The notes under the pieces: model-generated
Database searches by the model: none
Told to the model about the DNA's origin: nothing
Seen by the model: the letters and a program-made list of their open reading frames with translations, nothing else
Made by a program: the position numbers and the translations under genes
In this document: piece by piece, positions 9,300-18,408 of the stretch
Position numbering within the stretch: the stretch's first letter is position 1
Layout: each line of letters begins with the position of its first letter
NCBI GenBank assembly: GCA_021199235.1
Contig: JAJQIL010000098.1
Coordinates: forward strand, 1-50,543
Source: Lachnospiraceae bacterium
GTDB taxonomy: Bacteria; Bacillota; Clostridia; Lachnospirales; Lachnospiraceae
Direction: 5' to 3'
DNA length: 50,543 nt

Positions 9300-10379
9300 A
9301 TGAAGAACTGGGAAGCCAACATCCGCAAGGTAACCCCCTATGTGCCGGGGGAACAGCCAAAGCGCACAGACGTCATCAAGCTGAATACCAATGAAAATCC
9401 ATATCCGCCGTCACCGAAAGTGACTGAGGCGCTGCGGGAGATGTCCACGGAACCGATGCGCAAATATCCGGATCCGGAAGCACGGCAGCTGGTGGAGGCG
9501 ATCGCGCGGGAGGAACATGTCCGTCCGGAGCAGGTTTTCGTCGGCGTTGGCTCTGACGATGTGCTGGCAATGATTTTCCTGACCTTTTTCAATTCGGACA
9601 AGCCGATTCTGTTCCCGGACATCACATACTCGTTTTACGATGTGTGGGCGGATATGCTCCGCATTCCCTACGAGCAGCAGCCGCTGAACAATGCCTTTGA
9701 AATCGAGAGCAGTGACTATTACAAAGAAAACGGCGGTGTGATCTTTCCGAATCCGAATGCCCCGACCGGCGCGCTTCTGGAGCTGCCTGTTGTTGAGGAT
9801 ATTCTGGCACATAATCCTGATGTTATTGTCGTTGTGGACGAGGCCTATATTGACTTTGGAGGGACGACCTGCACCGGCCTGCTCGAAAAATACGAGAACC
9901 TGATCGTCGTAAAGACCTTTTCCAAATCACGCTCGCTGGCCGGTATGCGTATCGGATATGCGATTGCCGGTGCAGAACTGATTCGTTATCTGAATGACGT
10001 AAAATGCTCGTTCAACTCCTATACGATGAACCAGACGGCAATCCTGCTTGGAACAGCGGCCGCAGAAGACCACGCATACTTCGAAGAGACCCGCCGGAAG
10101 ATCATCGCGACGCGCGAACAGGCGAAAAAAGAACTTGCTGCGCTGGGATTTTCCTTTGCGGATTCGCAGGCGAATTTCCTGTTCGCCACACATAAAAGCG
10201 TACCTGCCGAAGAACTGTTCACGGCGCTCAAAGAGCAGGGCATCTATGTGCGCTACTTTAAGAAGCCCCGGATTGACAATTACCTGCGCATCACGATAGG
10301 AACGGACGAGCAGATGGAGCGGCTGTACACGTTCTTGAAAGAATATTTAAGAAAATTGAACATGGTAACAATAATTTGA
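9300..10379 (+). CDS. hisC: Histidinol-phosphate aminotransferase
   Basis: PLP-dependent class I/II aminotransferase of 359 residues. It has the HisC-like N-terminus with NTNENPYPPSP, the pyridine-ring aspartate region VVVDEAYIDFGG, and the PLP lysine K209 in KTFSKSRSLAGMRIGYA. HisC catalyses a late step of histidine synthesis and often also accepts aromatic substrates. It is alone, with no other his genes in the window, so a role in another amino-acid pathway is possible. Confidence 0.88.
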   Translation: MKNWEANIRKVTPYVPGEQPKRTDVIKLNTNENPYPPSPKVTEALREMSTEPMRKYPDPEARQLVEAIAREEHVRPEQVFVGVGSDDVLAMIFLTFFNSDKPILFPDITYSFYDVWADMLRIPYEQQPLNNAFEIESSDYYKENGGVIFPNPNAPTGALLELPVVEDILAHNPDVIVVVDEAYIDFGGTTCTGLLEKYENLIVVKTFSKSRSLAGMRIGYAIAGAELIRYLNDVKCSFNSYTMNQTAILLGTAAAEDHAYFEETRRKIIATREQAKKELAALGFSFADSQANFLFATHKSVPAEELFTALKEQGIYVRYFKKPRIDNYLRITIGTDEQMERLYTFLKEYLRKLNMVTII

Positions 10380-10415
10380 CGAATAATAACGAACGTGAAA
10401 GAGGGATTGATGCGT

Positions 10416-11303
10416 ATGGCATCCTACGAAAACTTCGCCCGCGTCTACGATTTATTCATGTCGGACACGCCGTATGACGACTGGTGCGATTACCTGCACG
10501 GTCTGCTTTTGAAATACGGTGCGGCAGACGGCCTTGTACTGGAGCTGGGCTGCGGGACCGGAGCGATGACACAGCGTCTGGCGCGGCTTGGCTATGATAT
10601 GATCGGCGTGGACAATTCCATTGATATGCTGGAAATCGCCCGGGAAAAGCAGCTGGACTTTCAGAATGACCGTTCGGATGCGGATATTCTTTACCTTCTC
10701 CAGGATATGCGTGAGTTTGAACTGTACGGTACGGTGCGTGCCGTGGTGAGTATCTGCGATTCGATGAATTATATCACGGAAGAAGACGATCTGCTGCAGG
10801 TGTTCCGGCTGGTCAATAACTATCTGGATCCGGGAGGTGTTTTTATCTTCGACCTGAATACGGAGTATAAATATCAGAAGATACTGGCGGACAACGTCTT
10901 TGCGGAGAACCGCGAGGAAGGAAGCTTTATCTGGGAAAACTGGTATGAGGAAGAGACGGGGCTCAATGAGTACGATCTGACCCTTTATATAAAGAAGAAT
11001 CTTCATAATGTGGTTCCGCAGGATATGGCCGATGCCCCACAGAATTCAGAAAATGCAGAAGCTGACGAAGGAAACGAAAATGCGGATGCAATGCGGCAGA
11101 GCAGAGACGAAAGCTACGAGCGGTACGAGGAAACGCATATCCAGCGGGCATGGCCGGTTGACCGCGTGTGCGGACTTCTTGAAAAAGCCGGCCTGCATCT
11201 GGAAGCGGTTTACGACGCGTTTACGGAAGATGCGCCGCAGCCGGAGAGCGAGCGGGTGTATTTCGTTGCGCGGGAAACCGGAAAGACAAGAACAATCGAG
11301 TAG
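10416..11303 (+). CDS. Class I SAM-dependent methyltransferase
   Basis: Small-molecule-type methyltransferase. Motif I is VLELGCGTGAMTQRLARLG with the acidic residue after strand 2 in IGVDNSIDML. The N-terminus (YENFARVYDLFM, then PYDDW) matches a family widespread in Clostridia and Bacilli. The start is best at ATG 10416, which gives that N-terminus and has AGAGGG about 10 bases upstream; ATG 10410 and GTG 10395 are alternatives. An acidic, asparagine-rich segment at about residues 198-235 interrupts the C-terminal half and looks like an insertion. The stop codon lies in a hairpin (11298-11322). The substrate is unknown. Confidence 0.85.
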   Translation: MASYENFARVYDLFMSDTPYDDWCDYLHGLLLKYGAADGLVLELGCGTGAMTQRLARLGYDMIGVDNSIDMLEIAREKQLDFQNDRSDADILYLLQDMREFELYGTVRAVVSICDSMNYITEEDDLLQVFRLVNNYLDPGGVFIFDLNTEYKYQKILADNVFAENREEGSFIWENWYEEETGLNEYDLTLYIKKNLHNVVPQDMADAPQNSENAEADEGNENADAMRQSRDESYERYEETHIQRAWPVDRVCGLLEKAGLHLEAVYDAFTEDAPQPESERVYFVARETGKTRTIE

Positions 11304-11322
11304 GGAGACTTGTCCCCTACTC
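11298..11322 (+). repeat. Hairpin over the methyltransferase stop codon
   Basis: Arms GAGTAGGG (11298-11305) and CCCTACTC (11315-11322) with an 8-base loop. It directly abuts the TATGCGCAG-family element and probably belongs to it, since a comparable second hairpin follows the copy near 28.5 kb. Confidence 0.6.
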
Positions 11323-11329
11323 GCCGCGC

Positions 11330-11379
11330 GGGGCGCGTGCAGCTTTAGCTGCTAAATTCCTTACGCGCCCCTGCGCATA
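11330..11379 (-). repeat. TATGCGCAG two-stem hairpin element, copy 1
   Basis: Read on the - strand: TATGCGCAG, outer arm GGGGCGCGT, 5' bulge AAGGAATTTA, inner arm GCAGC, loop TAAA, inner arm GCTGC, outer arm ACGCGCCCC. Same architecture and partly the same sequence as 28510-28557, with different but still paired stems. Confidence 0.75.
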
Positions 11380-11411
11380 AAAAATCCTGTCGCAGCTGTG
11401 CGCATCAGGAG

Positions 11412-11442
11412 AAAACAGGAGACAATTTATGTCTCCTGTTTT
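11412..11442. terminator. Bidirectional rho-independent terminator
   Basis: Perfect 13-base inverted repeat AAAACAGGAGACA / TGTCTCCTGTTTT with loop ATTTA, giving a T-run on both strands. It lies between the converging methyltransferase and lipoprotein genes, and the lipoprotein stop codon (TAA on the - strand, 11427-11429) sits in the loop. Confidence 0.85.
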
Positions 11443-11933
11443 GGCACTTCATAGGTCTCGTTGTAATTGAACTCACCGGAATCAATGTCCGTGATCACGC
11501 TGTCCTCCCAGAGAAACCGCAGGTACCGGTAGATTACCTCATGTGCACGCAGATAGTCCGTGGAACTCAGCAGATCATAGAGTTCTGTATATTCAATATC
11601 GTTTTCCTCACAGAGTTCATCCTCGGTTACAGACTCTTCGTCGATAAAAAAGTTCGCGATCAGCGTGGAAATGTTCTTGTCATAGGGAATCTCATTGATG
11701 GACATGACCATATAGCTGGAGTCCGTGTCTGTATAGGCGGCCTGAATGGTGTAATCGCTGTAGGCGTCAATGAATTCTGCTTTCCCGTCGCCGACCTGTA
11801 CGCCGCTGAACGTAACGCCGTCTGTAATCTCGAACAGTTCGGCGGACGCGGCCTGCTGCTGCTCCTTTTTTTCACAGCCGGTCAGAAGCAGGGCGGCCAT
11901 AAGCAGAAGTGAGAATCTTTTTTTTATAGTCAT
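11427..11933 (-). CDS. Putative lipoprotein of unknown function
   Basis: A 168-residue protein starting with a lipoprotein signal peptide: a KKR charged region, a leucine/alanine core and lipobox LLTGC with lipid-attachment Cys20. The mature part is acidic and shows no motif I recognise; its content suggests a small extracytoplasmic alpha/beta domain. It is the only gene of its strand in this part of the window and is divergent from the LTA-synthase-like gene across about 330 bases. Confidence 0.75.
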   Translation of the reverse strand: MTIKKRFSLLLMAALLLTGCEKKEQQQAASAELFEITDGVTFSGVQVGDGKAEFIDAYSDYTIQAAYTDTDSSYMVMSINEIPYDKNISTLIANFFIDEESVTEDELCEENDIEYTELYDLLSSTDYLRAHEVIYRYLRFLWEDSVITDIDSGEFNYNETYEVPKQET

Positions 11934-12157
11934 ATAGGAAAAGTCCTTTTTTTATTCTTACTGTAACTGTTCAAGTGTATCATAATTACCATTTCTATCT
12001 AAAGTAGCACAATATCGATAAAGAATCCAGAATTTTTTATATTTTTTATTGCGAAAGATTTTTATAAGGAAAGAACTCCAGCAGCCGTGAGGATACAGAA
12101 GTATTTTGAGGGTTATGAAAAGAAAGTGAACAAAACCTTAAAATTCCGTAATCACGG
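11934..12157. other. AT-rich divergent intergenic region
   Basis: Between the lipoprotein (leftward) and LTA-synthase-like gene (rightward). It holds a degenerate, reverse-oriented copy of the 27-bp palindromic repeat at 11963-11989, long A/T runs and no ORF worth calling. A leftward promoter must lie here but I cannot place it with confidence. Confidence 0.5.
11963..11989 (-). repeat. 27-bp palindromic repeat, degenerate copy
   Basis: Begins GTAACTGTTCA and ends ATTAC with exactly 27 bases between the ends, but the middle and right arm have diverged. Confidence 0.4.
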
Positions 12158-12186
12158 TTGACATTTTCAGTGATTTGCTTTATCTT
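12158..12186 (+). promoter_or_regulatory. Putative promoter of the LTA-synthase-like gene
   Basis: TTGACA at 12158-12163, a 17-base spacer, TATCTT at 12181-12186, about 75 bases before the start codon. Confidence 0.6.
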
Positions 12187-12259
12187 TCACTGTGGTTTAA
12201 AATTTCACAATATTTTACCCTGATTTTTACATAAATATTACCTGGGAGGTTGTTGCAGG

Positions 12260-14575
12260 TTGTCTGGTAAGAAAAAAGAGACAGAGAAGAGTCTGTCAGA
12301 AATAAAGAAAACGGAAAAACGTGTGAGGACGCGCAGCCCGAGAGTCAAGCGTGTGATCGCGGTGCTGAACCGCTACTCGCTTCTGTTCCATATGCTTCTG
12401 GCCTGCGGCGTCTGCTTTGCGATTGAGTGGATTTCGAGACATTCGTTTGTGGAAGCGTGTGAGTTCGCGGTGGACCGGAATCTGGTCTTTCTGTACAACT
12501 CGTTTCTGGTATGGGTGACGCTGACACTCGTATACATAGTGAAGCGCCGGATGGCGGCGCGGATGCTGATCTGTGCGTTCTGGCTTTTTTTAGGGACAAT
12601 CAATGGCTGCATTCTGGCAAAACGGGTGTCGCCGTTTGGCTGGACGGATCTGAAGATGGTGGGCGATCTGTTTACCATGCAGAGCAGTTATTTTACAGAT
12701 CAGGAAGCCGCGATGGTGATCGCCGTGGTTGCCGCTGTGTGTGTGCTGCTGGTGATCCTGTGGGTGAAAGGACCGAAGTTTCAGGGAAAGACACACCGCA
12801 TCGCGGGCGTATGTCTGGTACTTCTGGTGGTCATGATGGTGCCGCGGGTGACGGATGCCGCGAAGAGCAGCAATGTCCTTGCGTCTTACTTTGAGAATCT
12901 GGCGCAGGGATATAAGGATTATGGTTTTGTCTACAGCTTCACTTCCAGTGCTTTGAATCAGGGCATGAGTACGCCGGACGGATATTCCGAGGAAGCGGTG
13001 CAGGCAGTGCTTGATATTATGGGAGCGGGCCAGGATGAGACGGCAGACAGTGAAGAGAATGTGAGCGCAAAAGAGACGGCGGACAGTACGGACGTGGCTG
13101 CAGGCGAAAGCGCATCGCTGGTGTGTGTTGCTGCGACAAAAACGTTGTCCTCAGAGGAGGATGCGGTTTCAGATAATACAGAGATATCAGAAGATACAGA
13201 CGAATCAGAAACATCTGATGAGACCGGGATTTCAGAAACGGTGACAGCGACAGCTTCGGTGGATTTGGATAACCCGAACATCATTGTCATTCTTCTGGAA
13301 TCTTTTATTAATCCGGATATGCTGAATTTTCTCACAACCAGCGAGGAAGCGGTGCCGAATTTTGAATATCTGTTTGAAAACTATACCTCCGGCTATGTGG
13401 AGGTACCGGTGGTCGGCGCGGGTACGGCCAACACGGAGTTTGAGATCCTGACCGGGATGGGGATGCAGTTTTTTGGCCTCGGCGAATATCCGTATAAGAC
13501 GATTTTAAAGGAGACGAACTGCGAGAGCATTGCCTCCGATCTTGCCACGCTTGGCTATGGCACGCATGTCGTGCACAATAACGGCGGCAATTTTTACAGC
13601 CGCGCGAACGCGTTTTCCCAGATGGGGTTTGACACGTTCACCAGCAAGGAGCTGATGGACATCCGCGAATACACGCCGCTTGGGACCTGGCCGACCGACC
13701 ACATTCTGGTCGGAGAAGTGGAAAAGTCTCTGGATTACACGCCGGATCAGGAGGATTTTGTTTATGTGATCACAGTGGGCAGCCATGGAGATTATCCGCA
13801 GTATGAAGTGCTGGAGGATCCGGAGATTACGATTTCCGGCGTCGAGGACGAGGGGATGGCGTATGCCTGGGAATATTATGTGAATATGCTGCATGAGGTC
13901 GATGAATTTATAGGCGAGCTGATAGAGATGCTTGAGGAGCGCGGCGAGCCGACTTATGTCGTGATGTTCGGCGATCACCTGCCGACGATGGATCTGACGG
14001 AGGAGGATATGTCGACCGGGAGCCTGTTCCTGACTCCGTACGCGACCTGGAACAATATAGGTCTGGAGAAAAATGACAGCGACATGACGTCCTACCAGCT
14101 GCTGGCGGATACGTTGGAGGAGCTGGGACTTGGCGGCGTCGGCACGATGTTTACCTTCCATCAGAACCGGGATGCGTATGATTCGGAAGAAGAATATATT
14201 GACGCCATGGAGCTTTTGCAGTACGATATCCTCTATGGAGAGCATTATGTCTATGACGGGGAGAATCCTTATCCGGCCACGGATCTCGTCATGGGCACGG
14301 AGGAAGTGGTCATCGATCAGATCCTTGATATCGGTGAGTATTACTATCTGATCGGAGAGAACTTCACCAAATGGAGTAAGGTGTACGTGAACGACGAAAA
14401 GATCAGTACGACCTATTATACTTCCCGGATGCTGCGGATCAAAAAGAGCAAGGTGCCGGAAGGGACGAATACGATCGTGGTCAATCAGGTCGGATCGTCG
14501 AGTACGATCTTCCGCAGCTCAAACACGGTGGAACTTGTGGTGAGTGAGGAGGAGACGAACGCCTCGACAGAGTAA
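12260..14575 (+). CDS. LTA synthase-family sulfatase-fold membrane phosphotransferase
   Basis: A 771-residue membrane protein: about five N-terminal helices (residues 38-195), a long Ser/Thr/Glu/Asp-rich linker (about 255-333), then an extracellular sulfatase-fold domain. That domain has IVILLESF (metal ligand Glu), the nucleophile region GAGTANTEFE with catalytic Thr near 389, and MFGDHLPTM (metal-binding Asp-His). Enzymes of this family transfer glycerol phosphate from phosphatidylglycerol to lipoteichoic acid or other glycans. After about residue 660 comes a beta-rich tail resembling an IPT/TIG-type domain, which typical LtaS lacks. The start is TTG 12260 with GGGAGG upstream; the next in-frame ATG would cut the basic N-terminus and part of the first helix. 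Confidence 0.88.
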   Translation: MSGKKKETEKSLSEIKKTEKRVRTRSPRVKRVIAVLNRYSLLFHMLLACGVCFAIEWISRHSFVEACEFAVDRNLVFLYNSFLVWVTLTLVYIVKRRMAARMLICAFWLFLGTINGCILAKRVSPFGWTDLKMVGDLFTMQSSYFTDQEAAMVIAVVAAVCVLLVILWVKGPKFQGKTHRIAGVCLVLLVVMMVPRVTDAAKSSNVLASYFENLAQGYKDYGFVYSFTSSALNQGMSTPDGYSEEAVQAVLDIMGAGQDETADSEENVSAKETADSTDVAAGESASLVCVAATKTLSSEEDAVSDNTEISEDTDESETSDETGISETVTATASVDLDNPNIIVILLESFINPDMLNFLTTSEEAVPNFEYLFENYTSGYVEVPVVGAGTANTEFEILTGMGMQFFGLGEYPYKTILKETNCESIASDLATLGYGTHVVHNNGGNFYSRANAFSQMGFDTFTSKELMDIREYTPLGTWPTDHILVGEVEKSLDYTPDQEDFVYVITVGSHGDYPQYEVLEDPEITISGVEDEGMAYAWEYYVNMLHEVDEFIGELIEMLEERGEPTYVVMFGDHLPTMDLTEEDMSTGSLFLTPYATWNNIGLEKNDSDMTSYQLLADTLEELGLGGVGTMFTFHQNRDAYDSEEEYIDAMELLQYDILYGEHYVYDGENPYPATDLVMGTEEVVIDQILDIGEYYYLIGENFTKWSKVYVNDEKISTTYYTSRMLRIKKSKVPEGTNTIVVNQVGSSSTIFRSSNTVELVVSEEETNASTE

Positions 14576-14700
14576 AGATGCTAAGGAATTCTGTGATGAG
14601 CAGAGCAGGAACGAAAGATTTGGCGGGACAGAAATAAGAAGTTTTTTGTCTGGCAGGGAGAATGTTGGCAAAGGAAAGATACAAAGGTACGGGTGCATAT

Positions 14701-14722
14701 GGCCGGCGCGGTGTCGCCGGCC
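14701..14722 (+). repeat. GC-rich hairpin upstream of the YesN-type regulator
   Basis: Perfect arms GGCCGGCG and CGCCGGCC around the loop CGGTGT, without a T-run. A partial match to the TTCAGGACA motif follows at 14792-14802. Confidence 0.5.
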
Positions 14723-14824
14723 TGTTCTGAATTATGGCTCTGTGAATGTATAGAGCCGGTTTTCATACAAAGTAATGGTGCAGGCAACTATATTCAGGAC
14801 AGTTGCGGATGGAGAACAGAAAGC

Positions 14825-16453
14825 ATGCTGAAGGTTTTTTTAGTGGAAGATGAGACGATTATCCGCGAGGGGCTGCGCGACATCATCCCCTGGCAGCAGT
14901 ACGGTTACACGCTGGTGGGCGATGCGGGCGATGGGGAAGAAGCACTTCCCATGATCCGCCAGACACGGCCGGACGTGCTGATCACGGATATTAAAATGCC
15001 GTTTATGGACGGGCTGGCCTTAAGCAACCTGGTCAGCAGAGAGTTCCCGAATACCAAGATCATTATCGTCAGCGGCTATGATGATTTTGAATACGCGAGG
15101 CAGGCCATCCGCATCGGTGTGGAACAGTATCTGCTGAAGCCGATCACCAAGGCGATGCTGATAAAGACTCTGAACGAAGTGTCCGAGAAGATCAACAGCG
15201 AGCGGGAGCAGGAGAATTATCTGGAACAGTTCCACAGCGAAATGCAGGAGTATGAGCAGTTTTCCAGAAGACGCTTTTTTGAAGAGCTTGTGACCGGGCA
15301 GCTTTCTGTGGGAGAGATTTATGAAAAAGCGGAGCAGCTGGGGATCGCCATTCAGGCACAGAACTATAAGCTCCTGATGTACAGCATTCTGGTCCGGAAC
15401 ACCCGGACGAACGACGATGAGGCCAACGAAGCACAGCAGGAAGCCCACGAGGGGCTGACTCACTTTTTCCAGATGTATCCGGAATATCTGGTGTTTCGCT
15501 GGAATGTCCAGACCTATGCGGTGCTGATCAAGGCCGGACCGGCTCAGATGGAGGAACTGACAGCCAGATGCCTGGATACGATCCGGATGCATGTCCTGCC
15601 GATTGAGAATCAGGTCGAATGGCATGTGGCAATCGGGGAGGAGACCTCAAGGCTCTCCGCGCTTCCGGCCTGTTTTGATGAAGTCAGCCGGATCTATTCT
15701 TACCGCCATCTGCTGGGAGACTGCCATGTGCTGACGAAAGAGAATACCTGTGCTCTGATGGAAACAGAAGAAGAGGGCAGCCTCAAAAATGTTGACATGA
15801 CCCGCCTCGATCAGTCAATCCTGCGGGGCTTTCTGGAAAACGGTTCACCGGAAGAGATCGACAATTTTGCGGACGAATATATCGGCGGCCTGCATGGCGC
15901 GGCTACATCGCGGCTGTTCTGCCAGTATCTGATGCTGAATGTCCGTTTCACCGCGATCGCATATCTGGAGTCGCTGGGGTATGACCAGAAGGACTTTATC
16001 GATGACTTTCCTGCCGCGCAGCTTACAGGCAGAAGTCTGGACGCAGAAGAACTGCGGGACTATGTCCGCGCCATTCTGACCTGCGTATTTGAACTGAAGG
16101 AAAAGGAATCCAAAAGCCAGAGCAAGACTGTGATCCGCAAGGCACTGGAGTACATTGATCATAATTTTACGAATGAAACGATTTCTCTGAAGGAGGTTGC
16201 CGGTCAGGTGAATGTCAGCGCGAACTATTTCAGCGCGGTATTCAGCCAGGAAATGCGGCAGACCTTTGTGGAATACCTGACCCAGAAGCGCATGGAATAC
16301 GCGAAAGAGCTGCTGCGGGACTCTGGACTGCGTTCGGCAGAGGTAGCTGCGAAGGTGGGATATAAGGATCCGCATTATTTCAGCTTTGTATTCCGCAAAA
16401 CGCAGGGGTGTACGCCGCGGGATTACCGGGCAAGACATGCGAAGACGCATTGA
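14825..16453 (+). CDS. YesN-type response regulator, receiver plus AraC-type DNA-binding domain
   Basis: 542 residues. The N-terminal receiver has the acidic pocket VEDE, phosphoacceptor D55 in DVLITDIKMPFMDG and the conserved lysine in YLLKPI. A long middle segment follows, then two helix-turn-helix units of AraC type near the C-terminus (ISLKEVAGQVNVSANYFSAV and RSAEVAAKVGYKDPHYFSFV). ATG 14825 is preceded by GGAG; an upstream in-frame extension to 14693 reads unlike any receiver. It forms a pair with the histidine kinase that follows, a pairing that usually controls carbohydrate uptake genes in Clostridia, in keeping with the sugar transporter downstream. Confidence 0.93.
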   Translation: MLKVFLVEDETIIREGLRDIIPWQQYGYTLVGDAGDGEEALPMIRQTRPDVLITDIKMPFMDGLALSNLVSREFPNTKIIIVSGYDDFEYARQAIRIGVEQYLLKPITKAMLIKTLNEVSEKINSEREQENYLEQFHSEMQEYEQFSRRRFFEELVTGQLSVGEIYEKAEQLGIAIQAQNYKLLMYSILVRNTRTNDDEANEAQQEAHEGLTHFFQMYPEYLVFRWNVQTYAVLIKAGPAQMEELTARCLDTIRMHVLPIENQVEWHVAIGEETSRLSALPACFDEVSRIYSYRHLLGDCHVLTKENTCALMETEEEGSLKNVDMTRLDQSILRGFLENGSPEEIDNFADEYIGGLHGAATSRLFCQYLMLNVRFTAIAYLESLGYDQKDFIDDFPAAQLTGRSLDAEELRDYVRAILTCVFELKEKESKSQSKTVIRKALEYIDHNFTNETISLKEVAGQVNVSANYFSAVFSQEMRQTFVEYLTQKRMEYAKELLRDSGLRSAEVAAKVGYKDPHYFSFVFRKTQGCTPRDYRARHAKTH

Positions 16454-16535
16454 AACGGGTCGGTACTTCGCATTTATATCAATCGGATGACGTTCATGAA
16501 TGGTCGGAACAAAGATACAAGGGAGGCACATCAGT

Positions 16536-18029
16536 ATGAAAAGAGCACGCTCTGCCGCGAAGCCGGTATCATTGAATCAGCGGATGCGCACGCTCCTTAT
16601 GGCCTTTTTTATCCCCATACTGGTGATGATGTGCGTGATGCTTGCCGTGATGGTCAGCTATGTCAGCCAGTACACCTCCATTTTGCATAATGTCACCACA
16701 GCTTCCGAGTTCAATCAGGATTTCAAAGGGAACATCGATCTGAAAATGTATTATTACGTCGTCGGCAGCCATTATTCGGACGGCCTGCCGATCGAGGAAG
16801 TGGAAGCTGCGCAGGAGCTGGCACGGGGACTTCTTGAGACGACGACGCAGGAAGAGAGCTATAAAGCGATCAGCGGTGTGCTGCAGCTGTGTGAGAATCT
16901 GGAAGAGAAGATTTACCTGATCGAGGCGACGGACAATTATGATGACCGGCAGACACAGCTGGAGAACAATATTTATGTCCTGACGGAGCTGATCCAGGAA
17001 TATATGTATACTTATCTCTACCACGAAGCGTCTCTTCTGGATACACTGCAGACCGGGATGGTGAGGCATCTGTGGCTGGAGATCGGACTGGTCGTTGCGG
17101 CGGCGATGCTTCTTCTGATCGTGGTATTGCGGCGTTCTCTGCGCTTCGCCCATTCCATCACACAGCCGATCAGCGACCTTTGCGCCCGTGTGCGCTCCAT
17201 CGGCGACGGTGACCTGACCGTGCGGACTCCGATACAGGCGCAGGAATACGAGATCCAGACCTTAAGCGACGGATTTGAAGATATGGTCGGTCGTCTGGAT
17301 CAGCAGATCGAACAGAACCGGCAGGAGCAGGTGCGGCTGCGCAGCGCTGAGCTGGCTCTTTTGCAGGCGCAGATCAACCCGCATTTCTTATATAATACCC
17401 TTGACGCCATCGTCTGGCTGATCGAGATGGAAAAAAACGACCAGGCCGTGGAGATGGTGACCAGCCTGTCCTCCTTTTTTCGCTCCTCCTTAAGCAACGG
17501 GCAGGATGTCATCACACTGCGTGAGGAAGAGCAGCATGCGCGCAGCTATCTGGAAATTCAGCATGTGCGTTACAAGGATATTCTGGAATATGAGATCGAC
17601 ATCGCGCCGGAGCTGGCAATGTATCGGATCCCTAAGCTGACGCTGCAGCCGCTGGTAGAAAACGCGCTTTATCACGGAATCAAGCTGAAGCGCGGGCAGG
17701 GGCAGATCCGCGTGACGGGACGGATGGAAGCACTGGATTCCAGGGGCAATCCGGCAGTTACCCCGGAACAGATGGAGGAAGCACTGCAGAATAATCCGTC
17801 CGCGGCAGTAATCATACTGACAGTGGAAGATAACGGAGCGGGCATGGACGAAGAACGTCTGAAACAGCTGCGCGCCATGCTGAATCATGACACAAGCGTC
17901 GGCTTTGGTATGTCGACCGTGCAGGAGCGGCTGCAGCTGATGTTTGGGACGGAATATGGGCTGGCGATAGAAAGCAGAGCGGGAGAGGGAACATGCGTGA
18001 CCGTGCGCATTCCTCCGCAGGAAAACTAA
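16536..18029 (+). CDS. YesM-type sensor histidine kinase
   Basis: Membrane sensor with one helix at about 19-45, an extracytoplasmic sensing region of roughly 130 residues, a second helix near 178-198, a HAMP linker and a His_kinase/HATPase module. The phosphorylated histidine is H283 in QINPHFLYNTL. ATP-site motifs are LQPLVENALYHGIK (N box), VEDNGAGMDE (G1) and GFGMSTVQERL (G2). I start at ATG 16536, which has GGGAGG 9 bases upstream; ATG 16500 would add 12 residues without a ribosome site. The partner is the YesN-type regulator directly upstream. Confidence 0.92.
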   Translation: MKRARSAAKPVSLNQRMRTLLMAFFIPILVMMCVMLAVMVSYVSQYTSILHNVTTASEFNQDFKGNIDLKMYYYVVGSHYSDGLPIEEVEAAQELARGLLETTTQEESYKAISGVLQLCENLEEKIYLIEATDNYDDRQTQLENNIYVLTELIQEYMYTYLYHEASLLDTLQTGMVRHLWLEIGLVVAAAMLLLIVVLRRSLRFAHSITQPISDLCARVRSIGDGDLTVRTPIQAQEYEIQTLSDGFEDMVGRLDQQIEQNRQEQVRLRSAELALLQAQINPHFLYNTLDAIVWLIEMEKNDQAVEMVTSLSSFFRSSLSNGQDVITLREEEQHARSYLEIQHVRYKDILEYEIDIAPELAMYRIPKLTLQPLVENALYHGIKLKRGQGQIRVTGRMEALDSRGNPAVTPEQMEEALQNNPSAAVIILTVEDNGAGMDEERLKQLRAMLNHDTSVGFGMSTVQERLQLMFGTEYGLAIESRAGEGTCVTVRIPPQEN

Positions 18030-18064
18030 ATTGATGCTGGGAAAAAGATTGACTGCGAATGTTA

Positions 18065-18093
18065 TTGACTTTATGAAATATAGGATATATACT
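18065..18093 (+). promoter_or_regulatory. Putative promoter of the DUF4160/DUF2442 pair
   Basis: TTGACT at 18065-18070, 17-base spacer, TATACT at 18088-18093, about 45 bases before the DUF4160 start. It gives this small module its own transcription start inside the kinase-to-binding-protein gap. Confidence 0.6.
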
Positions 18094-18136
18094 ATACCCA
18101 TGCAAGCCAGGGCACTCAAAGAAGGGGGTCAACATT

Positions 18137-18392
18137 TTGCCGGTGATTTCAAGATTTCATGGAATTGTTATCAAAATGTACTTAAGAAAAAAAAGAACAT
18201 AATCCGCCGCATATTCATGCTATTTGTGGAGATTGTGTTGGTATGTTTTCGCTTCCGGATGGGATGATGTTTGAAGGAGATCTTGAAAACAAAGAACAGA
18301 AAGCAGTGAAAAGATTTATTGATACATATGGTACGGAATTGCTTTCCATGTGGGAGACACAGCAATTTGAGTATCTTAATCCAATCGAATAA
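18137..18392 (+). pseudogene. DUF4160-family gene with a +1 frameshift in an A8 run
   Basis: Starting at TTG 18137 (after AAGGGGGTC) the reading frame gives MPVISRFHGIVIKMYLRKK, the start of a DUF4160 protein, then stops at 18200. After removing one A from the run of eight at 18187-18194 the frame continues with EHNPPHIHAICGDC, the family's HNPPHIHA core, then FSLPDGMMFEGDL, and ends at the TAA 18390-18392, for about 84 residues. So the gene is intact apart from one base. It could be a true pseudogene, a sequencing or assembly error, or a gene expressed through slippage on the A-run. It precedes a DUF2442 protein, its usual neighbour. Confidence 0.8.
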
Positions 18393-18408
18393 CGAGAGGT
18401 GATGTATT

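Noticed and set aside
18031-18267. 78-codon open frame ahead of the DUF4160 remnant
   Set aside because: It arises from reading through the DUF4160 gene in a wrong frame; the protein has no family resemblance, while the two other frames together give a normal DUF4160 protein.
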